Positions 26,925 through 37,822 of a stretch of 48,958 nt of DNA are shown here, piece after piece (positions within the stretch are counted from its first letter, which is position 1; each line of letters opens with the position of its first letter). The notes below the pieces were generated by a model. The model saw only the letters and a program-made list of their open reading frames with translations, was not told where the DNA came from and made no database searches. The translations under genes were made by a program, and so were the position numbers. The stretch covers positions 631,823-680,780 of the forward strand of contig CAUYUJ010022437.1 in the NCBI GenBank assembly GCA_963575745.1, in the 5' to 3' direction. This DNA is from Prorocentrum cordatum (taxonomy: Eukaryota > Sar > Dinophyceae > Prorocentrales > Prorocentraceae).

Positions 26925-27525
26925 ACTTCTTCCTCCTCCTCCTCCTCCTCCCTGTCCTCCTCCTCCTCCTCCTCCTCATCATCCTCCTCCTCCTGTTCCT
27001 CATCATAATATTCTACTGAATGTGATTAGCCTGCTTCATATTCTTACTAAGATCAGTAGTATTATTAGTAGATTCTGAATAGTTTTACTAATACTCTTCT
27101 CATTATTCGTAGTCGTCGTCTTGTTCTTCATATAATCTTAATATGATTATTGTCATAATCAGTCGTACTCGTACTATTTTTCTTGTTGTTAACATTGATA
27201 TGTTTATTATTCCTCCTCCTCCTCATCATCATCATTCTCCTCCTCCGCTTCTTCCTCCTCCTCCTCTTCTTCCTCCTCCTCCTCCTCCTCTCACCTCCTC
27301 CCCCTCCTCCTTCCTCCTCTTCCTCCTCCTCCTCCTCCTCCTCCTCCTCCTCCTTCTCTTCCTCCTCCTCCTCCTCCTCCTCCTCCTTGTCCTTCCTCCT
27401 CCGCCTCCCTCCTCCTTCCTCCTCCTCTCCTCCTCCTCCTCCTCCTCCTCCTCCTCCTCCTCATCATCATCATCATCCTCCTCCTCCTCCTCCTCTTCCT
27501 CCTCCTCCTCCTCGTCTTCCTCGTG
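26925..27525. repeat. (TCC)n arrays
   Basis: Two TCC-rich blocks (26925-27005, 27210-27525) separated by about 200 bases of AT-rich sequence ('cttactaagatcagtagtattattag'). Confidence 0.95.
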
Positions 27526-28440
27526 GTATTATGATTATGATGTTTATTCGTAGTCTGTTTATTATTAGCGCTGTTAGTATTAATAGTATTAGAATTCTTA
27601 GTAATATTAGTATCAGTATTAATATTAGTATGATCATTAGTAGTATTAGTACTAGTTGTAAAAGCATGTATATTAGTATGATTAACATTAGTGTAACTAG
27701 TATGATTAACATTAGTGACATTAGTAGTCGTAGCATTATTAGTATTAATATTAGTATTAGCAGTAGTAGTCGTACTATTAGTAGTAGTACTAGTAGTATT
27801 ATTAGTATGGTTATTAGTAGTAGTATGATTGGTACCAGTAGCAAGAATAGTATGCTTCTTAGTGTTACAAACATTAGCGGATGCATTAGTAGTATTACTC
27901 GTACTACCATCATCAGTATTAGTATTAGTAGTATTAGTGTTAGTGTTATTATTGTTATTATTATTATTAATTAGTAGTAATAGCATGTTTGTACGAGTAG
28001 TGGTACTGTTATCATTATTAACAAGTATTGTTAGCGTTGTTGGTATTATGAATAAAATGATGTCATGGTCTTAAAAAAATGATTAGCAGCAGTGTTGACA
28101 GCAGTGTGATTATTATTATTAGAAGTTTCGGTAACAATAAAAATACCATTGATGGTATTGTAATAGTGTTAGTATGGTTATTATTACGAGTAGCAACTTT
28201 ATTACTGATAGCATTATTAATTTGATTATTAAAAGTAGCACTAGTATTATGATTAGTAGTAGTAGCACCCTTATTTGTATGATTCGTCTTAGTAGTATTA
28301 CTACTAGCATTGTTATCGATGTTGTAATTGTTCTTCTTATTCGCATTAGCATTCTTAGTATGGTTATTATGAATTTATGTTTCTTACTATTATTCATGCG
28401 TGTTAACGTGCTTAGTATTTATTATTACTGATATTCGGAT
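27526..28440. repeat. AT-rich degenerate ATTAGT array
   Basis: Nearly all of this 0.9-kb block is built from ATT, AGT and ATG triplets ('attagtattagtagtagt'), very different in base composition from its TCC-rich flanks. The triplet framework keeps Ile/Ser/Asn frames open, but no gene is credible. Confidence 0.85.
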
Positions 28441-28705
28441 GTTTCCTCCTCCTCCTCCTCATCTCTTCCTCCTCCTCCTCCTCCTCCTCCTCCTCCTCTT
28501 TCCTCCTCCCCCCTCTTCGTCCTCCTACTCCTCCTTTCCGCTTCCTCTTCCTCCTCTCCTCCTCCCCGCCCCTCCTCCTCCTCCTCCTCCGCCTCCCCCT
28601 CTTCCCCCTCCTCCTCCCCCTCCTCCTCTTCCTCCTCCTTTTCCTTCTCCTCCTCCTCCTCCTCCTCCTCCTCCTCCTCATCATCATCATCATCATCAGC
28701 ATCAT
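28441..28705. repeat. (TCC)n array ending in (CAT)n
   Basis: TCC/TCT units with a short CAT run at 28678-28705. Confidence 0.95.
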
Positions 28706-28814
28706 CATCCTATCCTCTTCCTTCATTTTCTTCCCGACGGCACCAAAGCACGAAAGCCGCAGCGAGGCTCTGAATTAAAAGGCGGAGAAAGAGGACGAGG
28801 AGGAGAAGGAGGAG

Positions 28815-29040
28815 GAACAAAAATGGTACTGCGAGGGTTGGTTCGGTGACGCGCACACCCGTCGCCCATAAAATTACTGCGAGAAATGATTAAGTGCCGC
28901 GCACACCCGGGTGACAAGTACCGCCCTCCACTTACCCTTCCTGCCCCTAGCACCAAACTGTCCCTTTCTTCACCCGCCTTCATGGTATTGCAAGAACTGA
29001 TCAGGTGCGACACCGCGCCGCTTGCCCAATCAAAAAATTA
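28815..29040 (+). repeat. Short tandem family 'taytgcragaaytgat...gccgcgcac'
   Basis: 'atggtactgcgagggttggttcggtgacgcgcacacccg', 'aaattactgcgagaaatgattaagtgccgcgcacacccg' and 'atggtattgcaagaactgatcaggtgcgacaccgcgcc' are three diverged copies (from 28824, 28869, 28983). 29041-29264 is unique sequence without a supported gene. Confidence 0.65.
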
Positions 29041-29264
29041 CCCTGTGACGTACCCAACCCATTTGTATCATGGGAAACGACGAGTTGGCCGAAATTTGCA
29101 TGGACAATCAAATTGCAGGATCCGTTGTTTGATATGTAAGCTACTTGGGACACGCGCCTATGGAATGATGCGCAAGAGAATCGTACAAGAACGAGGGGCG
29201 ACAACTACAGGTTCGAAGAGGACATGGGGGGTCGGGAACGAAGAGCAGGAGAAAGACGTGCGGG

Positions 29265-29472
29265 AAGCCCACTGTGCTGGGCCCCTCAGCAGGCCTCGAA
29301 AGTGGCGACGGTTTCACAGATCGCAGCCCCCCAGGGATGGCGAGGTCTAGTTTGAATCTGCGGTGAGTACCACTGTGCTGGGCCCCACAGCAGCCCTCGA
29401 AAGTAACGACAGTTTCACAGATCGCAGCCCCCCAGGGATGGCGAGGTCTAATCTGAGTCTGCGGTGAATACC
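29265..29472 (+). repeat. 102-bp minisatellite, left block
   Basis: Two units ('gtgctgggccccWcagcag...gatcgcagccccccaggg', from about 29270 and 29372). The array is then interrupted by the foldback element and resumes at 30691. Confidence 0.9.
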
Positions 29473-30690
29473 TTCGAGAGAGCGTGATCCACCGCCGCTT
29501 TACTGTGGAAAATTGCCAACCTTTTCCTCCGGAACCCGGGGACGCCCCCCCCCCCTCCGAAAATCCCCCCCCCCCCCTCCCTGCTGGACCCCCCCCCCCC
29601 CCTCCCCTGGCCAAACCCCTCCCTCCCCTAGCCCCTTCCCTCTCCCCACCCCCTTCCCCTCGAAAACCCGGGGGGTCACTACGGGGTTCGAAACCCCTCC
29701 ACCCCCGCCCCCCCTCGTAATCCCAGAGAAAAAACCGAGGGGGTCACTACCGGTTCGAATCCCCCCGCCCCCTCGAAAACCGGAGGGAGGTCACTACCGG
29801 TTCCACCCCCCCCCTCCCCACGCACCGCATCACATCCCCCACTGTTGTTCCGAGCACCACTGTCCTCACCACCAGTGTCCCCACTGGTTCCACCACCGTC
29901 CCTACTGTCCCCACCAGTGCCCCCACCACTGTCGCACTGTCCCCACTGTCCCCACCACTGTTCCCACCACGGTTCCACTCTCCCCACTGTCTCCACGGCC
30001 CCAACCACTGCCCGACTATCCCCACTGTCCCCACTGTCCCACTGACTCCTCCGCTGTCCACTGAGCTGTCCCACTGTTCCACCACTGTCCCCACTGTCCC
30101 CACCACTGTCCCCACTGTACCTCTGTCCCATTGTCCCACCGCCGTCCTCGCCACCGCCTTTACCACTGTCCCCACCACCATTGTACCCTCCACTGTCCCA
30201 CTGTTTCCACCTCATTCCCACTGTCCCCACACCACTGTCCCCACCACCACCGTCCCCACCACTGTCCACTGTCCCCCCTGTTCCCACCATTGTCCCCACC
30301 ACTGTCCCCACCACTACCGTCCCCACCACTGTCCCACCGTCCCACTGTCCCCACCACTGTCCCGCTGTCCCCTCACCACTGTCCCCACCAACACCGTCCC
30401 CACCACTGTCCGCACCCCCACTCGGTTTTCGAGGGGGGGGGGTTCGAACCAGTAGTGACGCCCCCCCCGGTTTTCGAGGGGGGGGGGGGAGGGGTTCGAA
30501 CCGGTAGTGAACCCCCCCCTTTTCATGATGAACTGGGGGGGGGGGGGGGGGGTAAAGGGTTAGAACCGGTAGTGAGCCCCCCCCGTTTTCCGAGGGGGGG
30601 AAGAGGGTGGGGGACTGGAGTTCGAACCAGGTCGTGGACCCACCCCCCGGTTTTCCGCCAGCAGCGGGTAGAACACGCCTCTTTCATACT
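29473..30690. mobile_element. Foldback-type element interrupting the 102-bp minisatellite
   Basis: Imperfect terminal inverted repeats: 'gagagagcgtgatccaccgccgc...ctgtggaaaa' (about 29476-29513) pairs with the inverse of 30652-30686. Inside each end, subterminal units run in opposite directions: left, three copies of CTCGAAAACC...GTCACTACCGGTTCGAA (29659-29810); right, four copies of the inverse TTCGAACCGGTAGTGA...GGTTTTCGAG (30421-30661). The centre is a CCCCACTGT minisatellite. Edges show ATACCTTC on the left and ATACTTC on the right, a possible target duplication. No ORF encodes a transposase, so it would be non-autonomous. The long C and G runs could contain sequencing length errors. Confidence 0.65.
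29820..30420. repeat. CCCCACTGTC / CCACCACTGT minisatellite (foldback core)
   Basis: Units of 9-12 bp such as 'ccccactgtccccaccactgt' fill the centre of the foldback element. Gly/Thr/Val-rich (minus) and Pro/His-rich (plus) frames are composition artefacts. Confidence 0.9.
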
Positions 30691-32505
30691 TCTAGTGCTG
30701 GGCCCCTCAGCAGCCCTCGAAAGTGACGACAGTTCACAGATACGCAGCCCCCCCAAAGATGGCTAGGTCTAATCTGATCCTGCGTGAGTACCCAGTGTGC
30801 AGCCTGCTGACCCCTCGCAGGCCCTCAAAAAAATGGCGACAGTTTCACAGATCGCAGTCCCCCAGGGATGGCGAGGTCTAATTTGAATCCGCGCGTGGCC
30901 CTCACTGTGCTGGGCCCCCCAGCAGGCCTCGAAAATGGCGACAGTTTCGCAGATCGCAGCCCCCCAGGGATGGCGAAGTCTAATTTGAATCTGCCCGTGG
31001 CCCTCACTGTGCTGGGCCCCCCAGCAGGCCTCGAAAATGGCGACAGTTTCGCAGATCGCAGCCCCCCAGGGATGGCGATGTCTAATTTGAATCAGCGGCG
31101 ATTACCCTCACTGTGCTGGGCCCCCCAGCAGGCCTCGAAAATGGCGACAGTTTCGCAGATCGCAGCCCCCCAGGGATGGCGAGGTCTAATTTGAATCCGC
31201 GCGTGGCCCTCACTGTGCTGGGCCCCCCAGCAGGCCTCGAAATTGGCGACAGTTTCGCAGATCGCAGCCCCCCAGGGATGGCGAGGTCTAATTTGAATCT
31301 GCGGTGAGTACCCACTGTGCTGGGCCCCCCAGCAGGCCTCGAAAGTGGCGACAGTTTCGCAGATCGCAGCCCCCCAGGGATGGCGAGGTCTAATTTGAAT
31401 CTGCGGTGGGTACCCACTGTGCTGGGCCCCCCAGCAGGCCTCGAAATTGGCGACAGTTTCACAGATCGCAGCCCCCCAGGGATGGCGAGGTTGAATTCTG
31501 AATCTGCGTGATTACCCACTGTGCTGGGCCCCCCAGCAGGCCTCGAAAGTGGCGACAATTTCACATATCGCAGCCCCCCAGGGATGGCGAGGTCTAATTT
31601 GAGTCCGCGGTGGGTACCCACTGTGCTGGGCCCCCCAGCAGGCCTCGAAAGTGGCGACAGTTTCACAGATCGCAGCCCCCCAGGGATGGCGAGGTCTAAT
31701 TTGAATCCGCGGTGAGTACCCACTGTGCTGGGCCCCCCAGCAGGCCTCGAAAGTGGCGACAGTTTCACAGATCGCAGCCCCCCAGGGATGGCGAGGTGCA
31801 ATTTCAATCCGCCGTGTCTACCCACTGTGCTGGCCCCCCAACAGGCCTCGAAAGTGGCGACAGTTTCACAGATCGCAGCCCCCCAAGGATGGCGAGGTGC
31901 AATTTAAATCCGCCGTCTGTACCCACTGTGCTGGCCCCCCCAGCAGGCCTCGAAAGTGGCGACAGTTTCACAGATCGCAGCCCCCCAGGGACGGCGAGGT
32001 GCAATTTCAATCCGCCGTGTGTACCCACTGTGCTGGGCCCCCCAGCAGGCCTCGAAAGTGGCGACAGTTTCACAGATCGCAGCCCCCCAGGGATGGCGAG
32101 GTGCAATTTCAATCCGCCGTGTGTACCCACTGTGCTGGGCCCCCCAGCAGGCCTCGAAAGTGGCGACAGTTTCACAGATCGCAGCCCCCCAGGGATGGCG
32201 AGGTGCAATTTCAATCCGCCGTGTGTACCCACTGTGCTGGGCCCCCCAGCAGGCCTCGAAAGTGGCGACAGTTTCACAGATCGCAGCCCCCCAGGGATGG
32301 CGAGGTGCAATTTCAATCCGCCGTGTGTACCCACTGTGCTGGGCCCCCCAGCAGGCCTCGAAAGTGGCGACAGTTTCACAGATCGCAGCCCCCCAGGGAT
32401 GGCGAGGTGCAATTTCAATCCGCCGTGTGTACCCACTGTGCTGGGCCCCCCAGCAGGCCTCGAAAGTGGCGACAGTTTCACAGATCGCAGCCCCCCAGCT
32501 GGCAC
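30691..32505 (+). repeat. 102-bp minisatellite, main block (about 18 units)
   Basis: Units start at 'actgtgctgggcccc' near 30693, 30795, 30903, 31004, 31107 and every 102 bp thereafter to 32435. Early units vary; units from about 31925 on are nearly identical, so homogenisation was recent at the right side. Because 102 is 34 codons, frames stay open for hundreds of codons on both strands (for example 31712-32626 plus and 31804-32505 minus). The predicted 34-residue repeat (GLESGDSFTDRSPPG core) is not a family I know; I treat it as non-coding. Confidence 0.95.
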
Positions 32506-33423
32506 GCAGCGACGAACGAGGCAAAAGGCAAGGGGGAAGAGAGGGGCGGGAAGGAAGAAAGGAGACGCGCGAGCAGTGCTCTATTCAAAACGAGAACCCA
32601 ACGCAGGAGGGTTGGGAATAACCTAGCAAGGATGTAAGTGAAACGTGAGCTGGCGCCGCAATGGGTACCAGCGCGGCCGCGGCAGTCGAAACACTGGCAG
32701 CGGGTAGTTTCGAGCTCCCGTGTTTGCACCATGCCCCCTTGCTCTGCTAACGCCACACCCCTCCGGATCCCCACAGACAGGCGCGACGACTCGAGCGAAC
32801 GCGCGCCTAGCCAAGGAGGGAGGAGAGGGGAGGCAGAATTGAAGCTAAGAGTTCAAAGGGAAGTAGACGGGAGCGACATCCTCCCTGATAGCAGCGCCGT
32901 CGCCTGCAGAAGGCTCCCCGGCCGCCTCCGGCAGCCGAGGTCTGGCAGCTTTGAACAGCTGCACCGTTTTAAAAACGTACAACTCCGAGCTGCAGGGTTT
33001 GGGCTGCGCTGCTCGGAGGTCCTCGGCCAAGCCGTCGCTGGCAGCTCCGCGCGGGCTACTGTTTGAGCTGTCCCCGTGGGGGCAGCGCCCCCCGCGCGGG
33101 AGGCCGGATAGAGCGTGGCGAAACGAAGGCTGACACACCAAAAGGAACCGGGTGGATTCGGCCACGGTGCCACGAACTCGCACTGATCGGCCAAAACAAA
33201 ATCCGAGTTACCGCTGGTGTCTTGCCTGCCCAGGGTACGCAGATGGACTGTCTCGGGCAGAAACCAGCTAGAGGGGGCCAGAGGGTCCGAAGGAGTCGCG
33301 GGGTGTGCAAAAGTACAGGCCACTCCAAAAATATAACAAGAACACATGAAAGTCTGACTCGATATGTACAGCGCGTTGCCAAGGTCCAGTTGTTTCCACT
33401 CAGCCGCGGAGCTCGTGGGGACC
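32506..33423. other. Unique-looking sequence, no gene recognised
   Basis: Frames of 100-160 codons overlap on both strands without a recognisable domain. A TTTTAAAAACG stretch and 'gagctgcag' palindromes lie near 32965-32995. No tRNA, rRNA or splice-supported exon is visible. Confidence 0.4.
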
Positions 33424-33490
33424 TACTCCTCCTCCTCCTCCTCCTCCTCCTCCTCTTCCTCCTCCTCCTCCTCCTCCTGATCCTCCTGGC
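33424..33490. repeat. (TCC)n microsatellite
   Basis: CTC units with one TCTTCC interruption. Confidence 0.95.
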
Positions 33491-33589
33491 CCTCCTTACC
33501 ACTTCAGTATGAATAACTCCTCCATGTCGCATCACCAGACGTGTCCGTAGGCTGGACTGAGCGTTTCGCTTGAAACCCCCTTACATCTT

Positions 33590-33890
33590 ACGATCCAGAA
33601 GCTACAGAAATTCCAATAGTTACACGGATGGACGGCTCGTCGCTTTCAAAATTTGGCTCTCGCCTCAGCACCGTGCGCATCGTCCTGAAAGCTTCCAAAA
33701 CTTACACGAATGGAGGGCCTGTCCCTTTCAACATGTGGTTCTCGCCTTAGCACCGCGCACATTCGTCATAAAAGCTCGCAGCAGCTACACAGATGGGAGG
33801 CTGATCGTTTTCAAAATGAGGCTTTCGCCTAAGCGCCGCGCACATTCATCTTGAAAGCTTCCAACCGTTACACGGATAGAGGCCGACACC
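33590..33890 (+). repeat. About 90-bp tandem repeat, block 1
   Basis: Three to four diverged units of 'ttacacggatggasggc...ctttcaaaatktggctctcgcct...gcaccgcgcacattcgtc..aaagct'. The same family forms block 2 at 35045-35330. Both blocks are preceded by a 'gcgtttcgcytga' sequence. Confidence 0.8.
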
Positions 33891-34309
33891 TTTTCGATCT
33901 GGGGCTCTCCCCCGAGATTTCCTCAAGACTGGAAGCCCTTGGTGTGTGAGTTACGCTGCGTACTTGGATGGATGGTCCGGAGGCCTGGATCGACTGGAGG
34001 GCAAGAGGGGCTCGAGGGAGCTGGGAGGAGGAGGAAGAGGAGCCCAAGGCGGGGCTGTCGCTGGGCACTTCTGTGAATCTTCAAGCCCCATCGTGCCGCT
34101 CACCCAGCGCCCCGAAGGACCGAGGGCGGCCTCCTTCGGAGTGGAGCTCCCGCCTGCATTGAAGGCCCATGGGGCGATCGTCTCTCAAGGGGGCTGCCTC
34201 CCTCGGTGAGAGAGGGTGCCTGTGGGGACTGATGAGGAGGCGACCTGCGACGGGACGGTGTGTTGCAGCATCGTTGATTCGCATTGGGTGTACTCTGGTC
34301 CTCCTCACC
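33891..34309. other. No gene recognised
   Basis: Mixed sequence with 'ccccgagatttcctcaagac', a purine-rich 'ggaggaggaagagg' and short frames. Nothing supported. Confidence 0.4.
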
Positions 34310-34780
34310 CTCCTCGACCTCATCACCACCACCACCACCATCATCATCCTCATTATCCTCATTATCCTCATCCTCCTGCTCCTGACCTTCCTCCTCATCA
34401 TCATCCTACTCCTCAGTATCATCAGCATCATCAGCATCATCAGCATCATCATCACCATCATCATCATGATCATCATCAGCAGCATCAACATCATCAGCAT
34501 CAGTATCATTACCATCATCATCACCATCACCATCACCATCATTATCATGATCAGTATCATTACTTTCATCATCAACAGCAGCAGCAGCCCCATCATCATC
34601 ATCAGCATCATCAGCAACAGCATCAGCATCATCATCATCAGCATCATAATCATCATCGTCATCATCATCATCATCACCATCACCATCACCCTGCTCCTCC
34701 GCGCCCTGCTCCTCCTCCTCCTCCTCCTCGCCCTGCCCCTCCTCCTCCTCATCATCCTCCTCATCCTTCTCTCTCTCTCT
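34310..34780. repeat. (CAT/CAC/CAG)n and (TCC)n array
   Basis: Triplet array of ATC-phase units with A/C variation, then TCC units and a CT run. Met-rich and Asp-rich minus-strand ORFs and His-rich plus-strand ORFs derive from the array alone. 34781-35044 has no supported gene. Confidence 0.95.
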
Positions 34781-35044
34781 CTCGCTACCCTTCCCGAGCC
34801 GGGGCTCCTCGCTGCTGCTATCCTCCATGGCGGCCCACTCGTTCGCGGAGCCCTGGACCTTCACCTCGTCGGTGCTTGGCGTGACAGCGAACTTCCGTCT
34901 CCTGATGGCCCCTTCTCCTCCTCCTCATCAGCCTTCTCCTTCTAACCCTCATCCGCCATTCCTTCGCCTTATGAATAATTTCTCCACCAGTTTGTAGGGC
35001 GGTCCGGGCGTTTCGCCTGAGACTTCCTCACCAGCTATGACCCT

Positions 35045-35330
35045 GAAGCTTGAAAATTGACAACAGCTTCGCAGATGGAGGGCGGGTCGTTTTTGAAATG
35101 TGGCTCTCGCCTGCGCGCCGCGCACGTTTGTTCTTAAACATTTGCAAGAGTTTCACGGATTGAAGGCGGTTCCTTTTCAAAATGTGGCTCTCGACTAAGC
35201 GCCTCGCACATTCCTTGCAAAACTGTAGAAAAGTTTCACGGATTGAGGTCGGCTCCTTTTCAAAATGTGGCTCTCGCCTGAGCGCCGCGCACATTCGTTT
35301 TCAAAATTGCAAGCATTTCACGGATTCCCA
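35045..35330 (+). repeat. About 90-bp tandem repeat, block 2
   Basis: Three units with 'gtttcacggattgargkcgg..ccttttcaaaatgtggctctcgcctgagcgccgcgcacattc'. Less diverged among themselves than block 1. 35331-35640 downstream shows no recognisable gene. Confidence 0.8.
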
Positions 35331-35644
35331 TGATCAGCGTACTAGAAATGAGATGTTGGAAAGATTCAGGAACTTGAGGGTGCAAGAGTTACGTTGCTTC
35401 GCGGTATTGAAGTCCCAGGAATGGAATTCTGGCACGACTCAGGATCGCCAAGACGCCACCGTCAGGTTGATCCGTGACGCTGAAATCCAGAAAACGAAAT
35501 TTTGGCATGCATCAGGGTCTTCAAACGGCTGTCTTCCAACGAAGCAATTCCCTCCGTCGAATTGAACCTTTGTAGGGGCCTGTGAAAAGGGAGCCTGGAG
35601 GGAGGGTATATTCCAACATCGTTAATGACTCTTGGGTTTAAACT

Positions 35645-35765
35645 GGTCCTCCTCGTCCTCCTCCTCCTTCTCCTCCTCCTCCTCCTTCTCCCCCTCCTCC
35701 TCCTCCTCCTCCTCCTCCTCCTCCTCCTCCTCCTCCTCACCCTCCTCCTCCGCCTTCTCCCTATC
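35645..35765. repeat. (TCC)n microsatellite
   Basis: TCC units with TTC and CAC variants. 35766-36060 is mixed sequence without a supported gene. Confidence 0.95.
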
Positions 35766-36064
35766 CAGGTTCGAGAATCGAAATGTTTGCATGTTGTTGG
35801 CCAGTATGTGAGGCCTCGACACTGCGAGGGGCATCGGCCCCGGAGTCCACCCGAAGCCAGCCCCGTACACATCCCCCCTCCTTCCACGCATCCCACTGCT
35901 CCTTCTCGTCATCCTCCTCATCCCCCCTCTTCCCCCCCCTCCTCTTCGCTGCAAACATCGAAAGCTTACGAAAAACAAGTCATCTTCTTCTACTCCCCCA
36001 TCTGACGATGTGTATACGTATACCTATGCCTGACTCCTGCGAAGGCCTCACCATCCTCTTAGTT

Positions 36065-36245
36065 ATCGCCACCACCACCACTACCGTCATCGTCATCGTC
36101 ATCATCCTCATCTTTATCAGCATCAGCAGCAGCATCAGCATCAGCATCAACATCAGCATCATCATCGTCATCATCATCACCAGCATCGTCACCATCATCA
36201 TCAGCAGCAGCATCATCAGCATCAGCAGCATCACCATCATCAAGT
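36065..36245. repeat. (CAT/CAG/CAC)n array
   Basis: Triplet array like 34310-34600. 36246-36530 is AT-richer and holds no supported gene. Confidence 0.9.
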
Positions 36246-36529
36246 TGTACCTCCTCTTTAATCAGAGTGCCCGAAACCATACGAAAATCTGCTCGTCCTC
36301 CTCTCCCTCTCTCTCGTCCTCCCCTGTCCTCGTATGATTGCATAAAAATATGCGTGGTACTATTTTTCATACTTCTTCCTACCCTGTTCCTCCCAAAAAG
36401 TATGGTATTATCCTCTGACGTCTTTGCAAATAAGACCTCAGCATAGCAGATCAAAGAAATGCAGTTTGCAACAACGAGCCCGCAATCCTATGATACTGTA
36501 TGAGAGAATACGGGGAAAGCTGATCCTCG

Positions 36530-36968
36530 TCATCCTCCCCCTACTTCTCATCCTCCGCCTTCGCCTCCTCATCTTCCTCCGCATCCTGCCCCTCCTAACC
36601 TCTAGAAGTACCCGAGATCCTGAGAAAACCTCCTCTGCCTCCACCTACTGCATCGGCGCAGCTGCAGTTTCGAATGGATTCGGTGACTTCCCAAGGTCCC
36701 TAACAGCTCCAGGAAGGAGGAGAGGGGGTAGGGACAAGCGAGGTGCGCTCGCGCCATACCTCACAGCCTACCCCTCCTACCAATCCCTGCCATTGCGCCG
36801 CATTGTGTCCTCCCTCCTCCGCCCTCCCTCCTCCGCCCTCCTCCTCCTCCTCCTCCTCCTCCTCCTCCTCCTCCTCATCCTCATCATCATCATCATCATC
36901 CTCATCCTCATCCTCCTCATCCTCCTCATCCTCCTCATCCTCCTCATCCTCCTCATCCTCCTCGTCAC
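36530..36968. repeat. TCC/CTCATC arrays with short unique interval
   Basis: TCC/TTC-rich 36530-36600, unique 36601-36785, then TCC and (CTCATC)n at 36790-36968. Confidence 0.85.
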
Positions 36969-37664
36969 CACTAACTTTCACTGGGCGGTGCGACTCGGTC
37001 GCAGCTCCGCCGGCTCCGCCGCCGCTGTTCTGATGCCACGTGCGCCCTGCTCGTGGTGACGACCTGTGATGGTTTCTGCCGCCGCGTGGATCGTTCAACC
37101 TCGAACGATCGCGGCTCCCCGACAGCGCAGATCGCTTGATATCGGCCGACTCCGCGCTGGCGGCGTTCACCCTTGGGCGCTCGCGCTGGGGTCGCCGCCG
37201 CGTCGACTCGGCGCGAACCCGCCATAGCAGGTCCCCCCGCGTCTTCCGTGGTGTCCGAAGGCCCGAGCATGGCCCGCAACCACCGTATCCTCGAGCTTCG
37301 ATCGTTCTCCTGGGCGGTCGGCGGCGATGGTGCCGATCCGCCGACGCCTTGGCACCCTGCAGCACACAGAGGCAGCCCCTCATCCTGGGAGCAGCATCTC
37401 TCACAACTCCGCCGAGCTGCAAGACTTCCGAGCCCTGCGGCAGGCGGAAGGTGTCCCCCCCCGGGAGAGGGAGAAGAGGAGGGAGAAGAAGAATAGGAAG
37501 ACAATGAAGGGTCCATGGCCGAGATCTTTGAAATACTTGCAGCTCACGTTTGCACTCGTGTGGCCTCAGGGCGCCGACCTCGGGGAACCTCCGAAGACCC
37601 GTGCGACTCCTCACCTGCACGGCGCCATGCGGGAACTGCTCCATTAGGAACGAAGCAGTCCTCA
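36969..37664. other. GC-rich sequence, no gene recognised
   Basis: Frames are open on both strands over 37040-37500, all Arg/Pro/Ser-rich. No domain, start or splice signal distinguishes one. Confidence 0.35.
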
Positions 37665-37703
37665 TCCTCATCTCCCTTTTCCTCCCCCTCCTCCCCATGC
37701 TCC

Positions 37704-37749
<46 letters not shown>

Positions 37750-37822
37750 CTGTATCCTCATCCTCTTCATCATCCTGTTCCTCCTCCTCCTCTTCCTCCC
37801 CCTCCTCCTTCTCCGATACTTC
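37665..37822. repeat. (TCC)n and (CAT)n array
   Basis: CAT run at 37705-37750 flanked by TCC-rich sequence. Confidence 0.95.

Noticed and set aside
29745-29765. tRNA T-loop (GGTTCGAATCC)
   Set aside because: No acceptor, D or anticodon stem can be built around it. It is a unit of the foldback element.
30691-32505. CRISPR-like regular array
   Set aside because: Period is regular, but whole 102-bp units are repeated without unique spacers, and no associated genes exist. It is a minisatellite.
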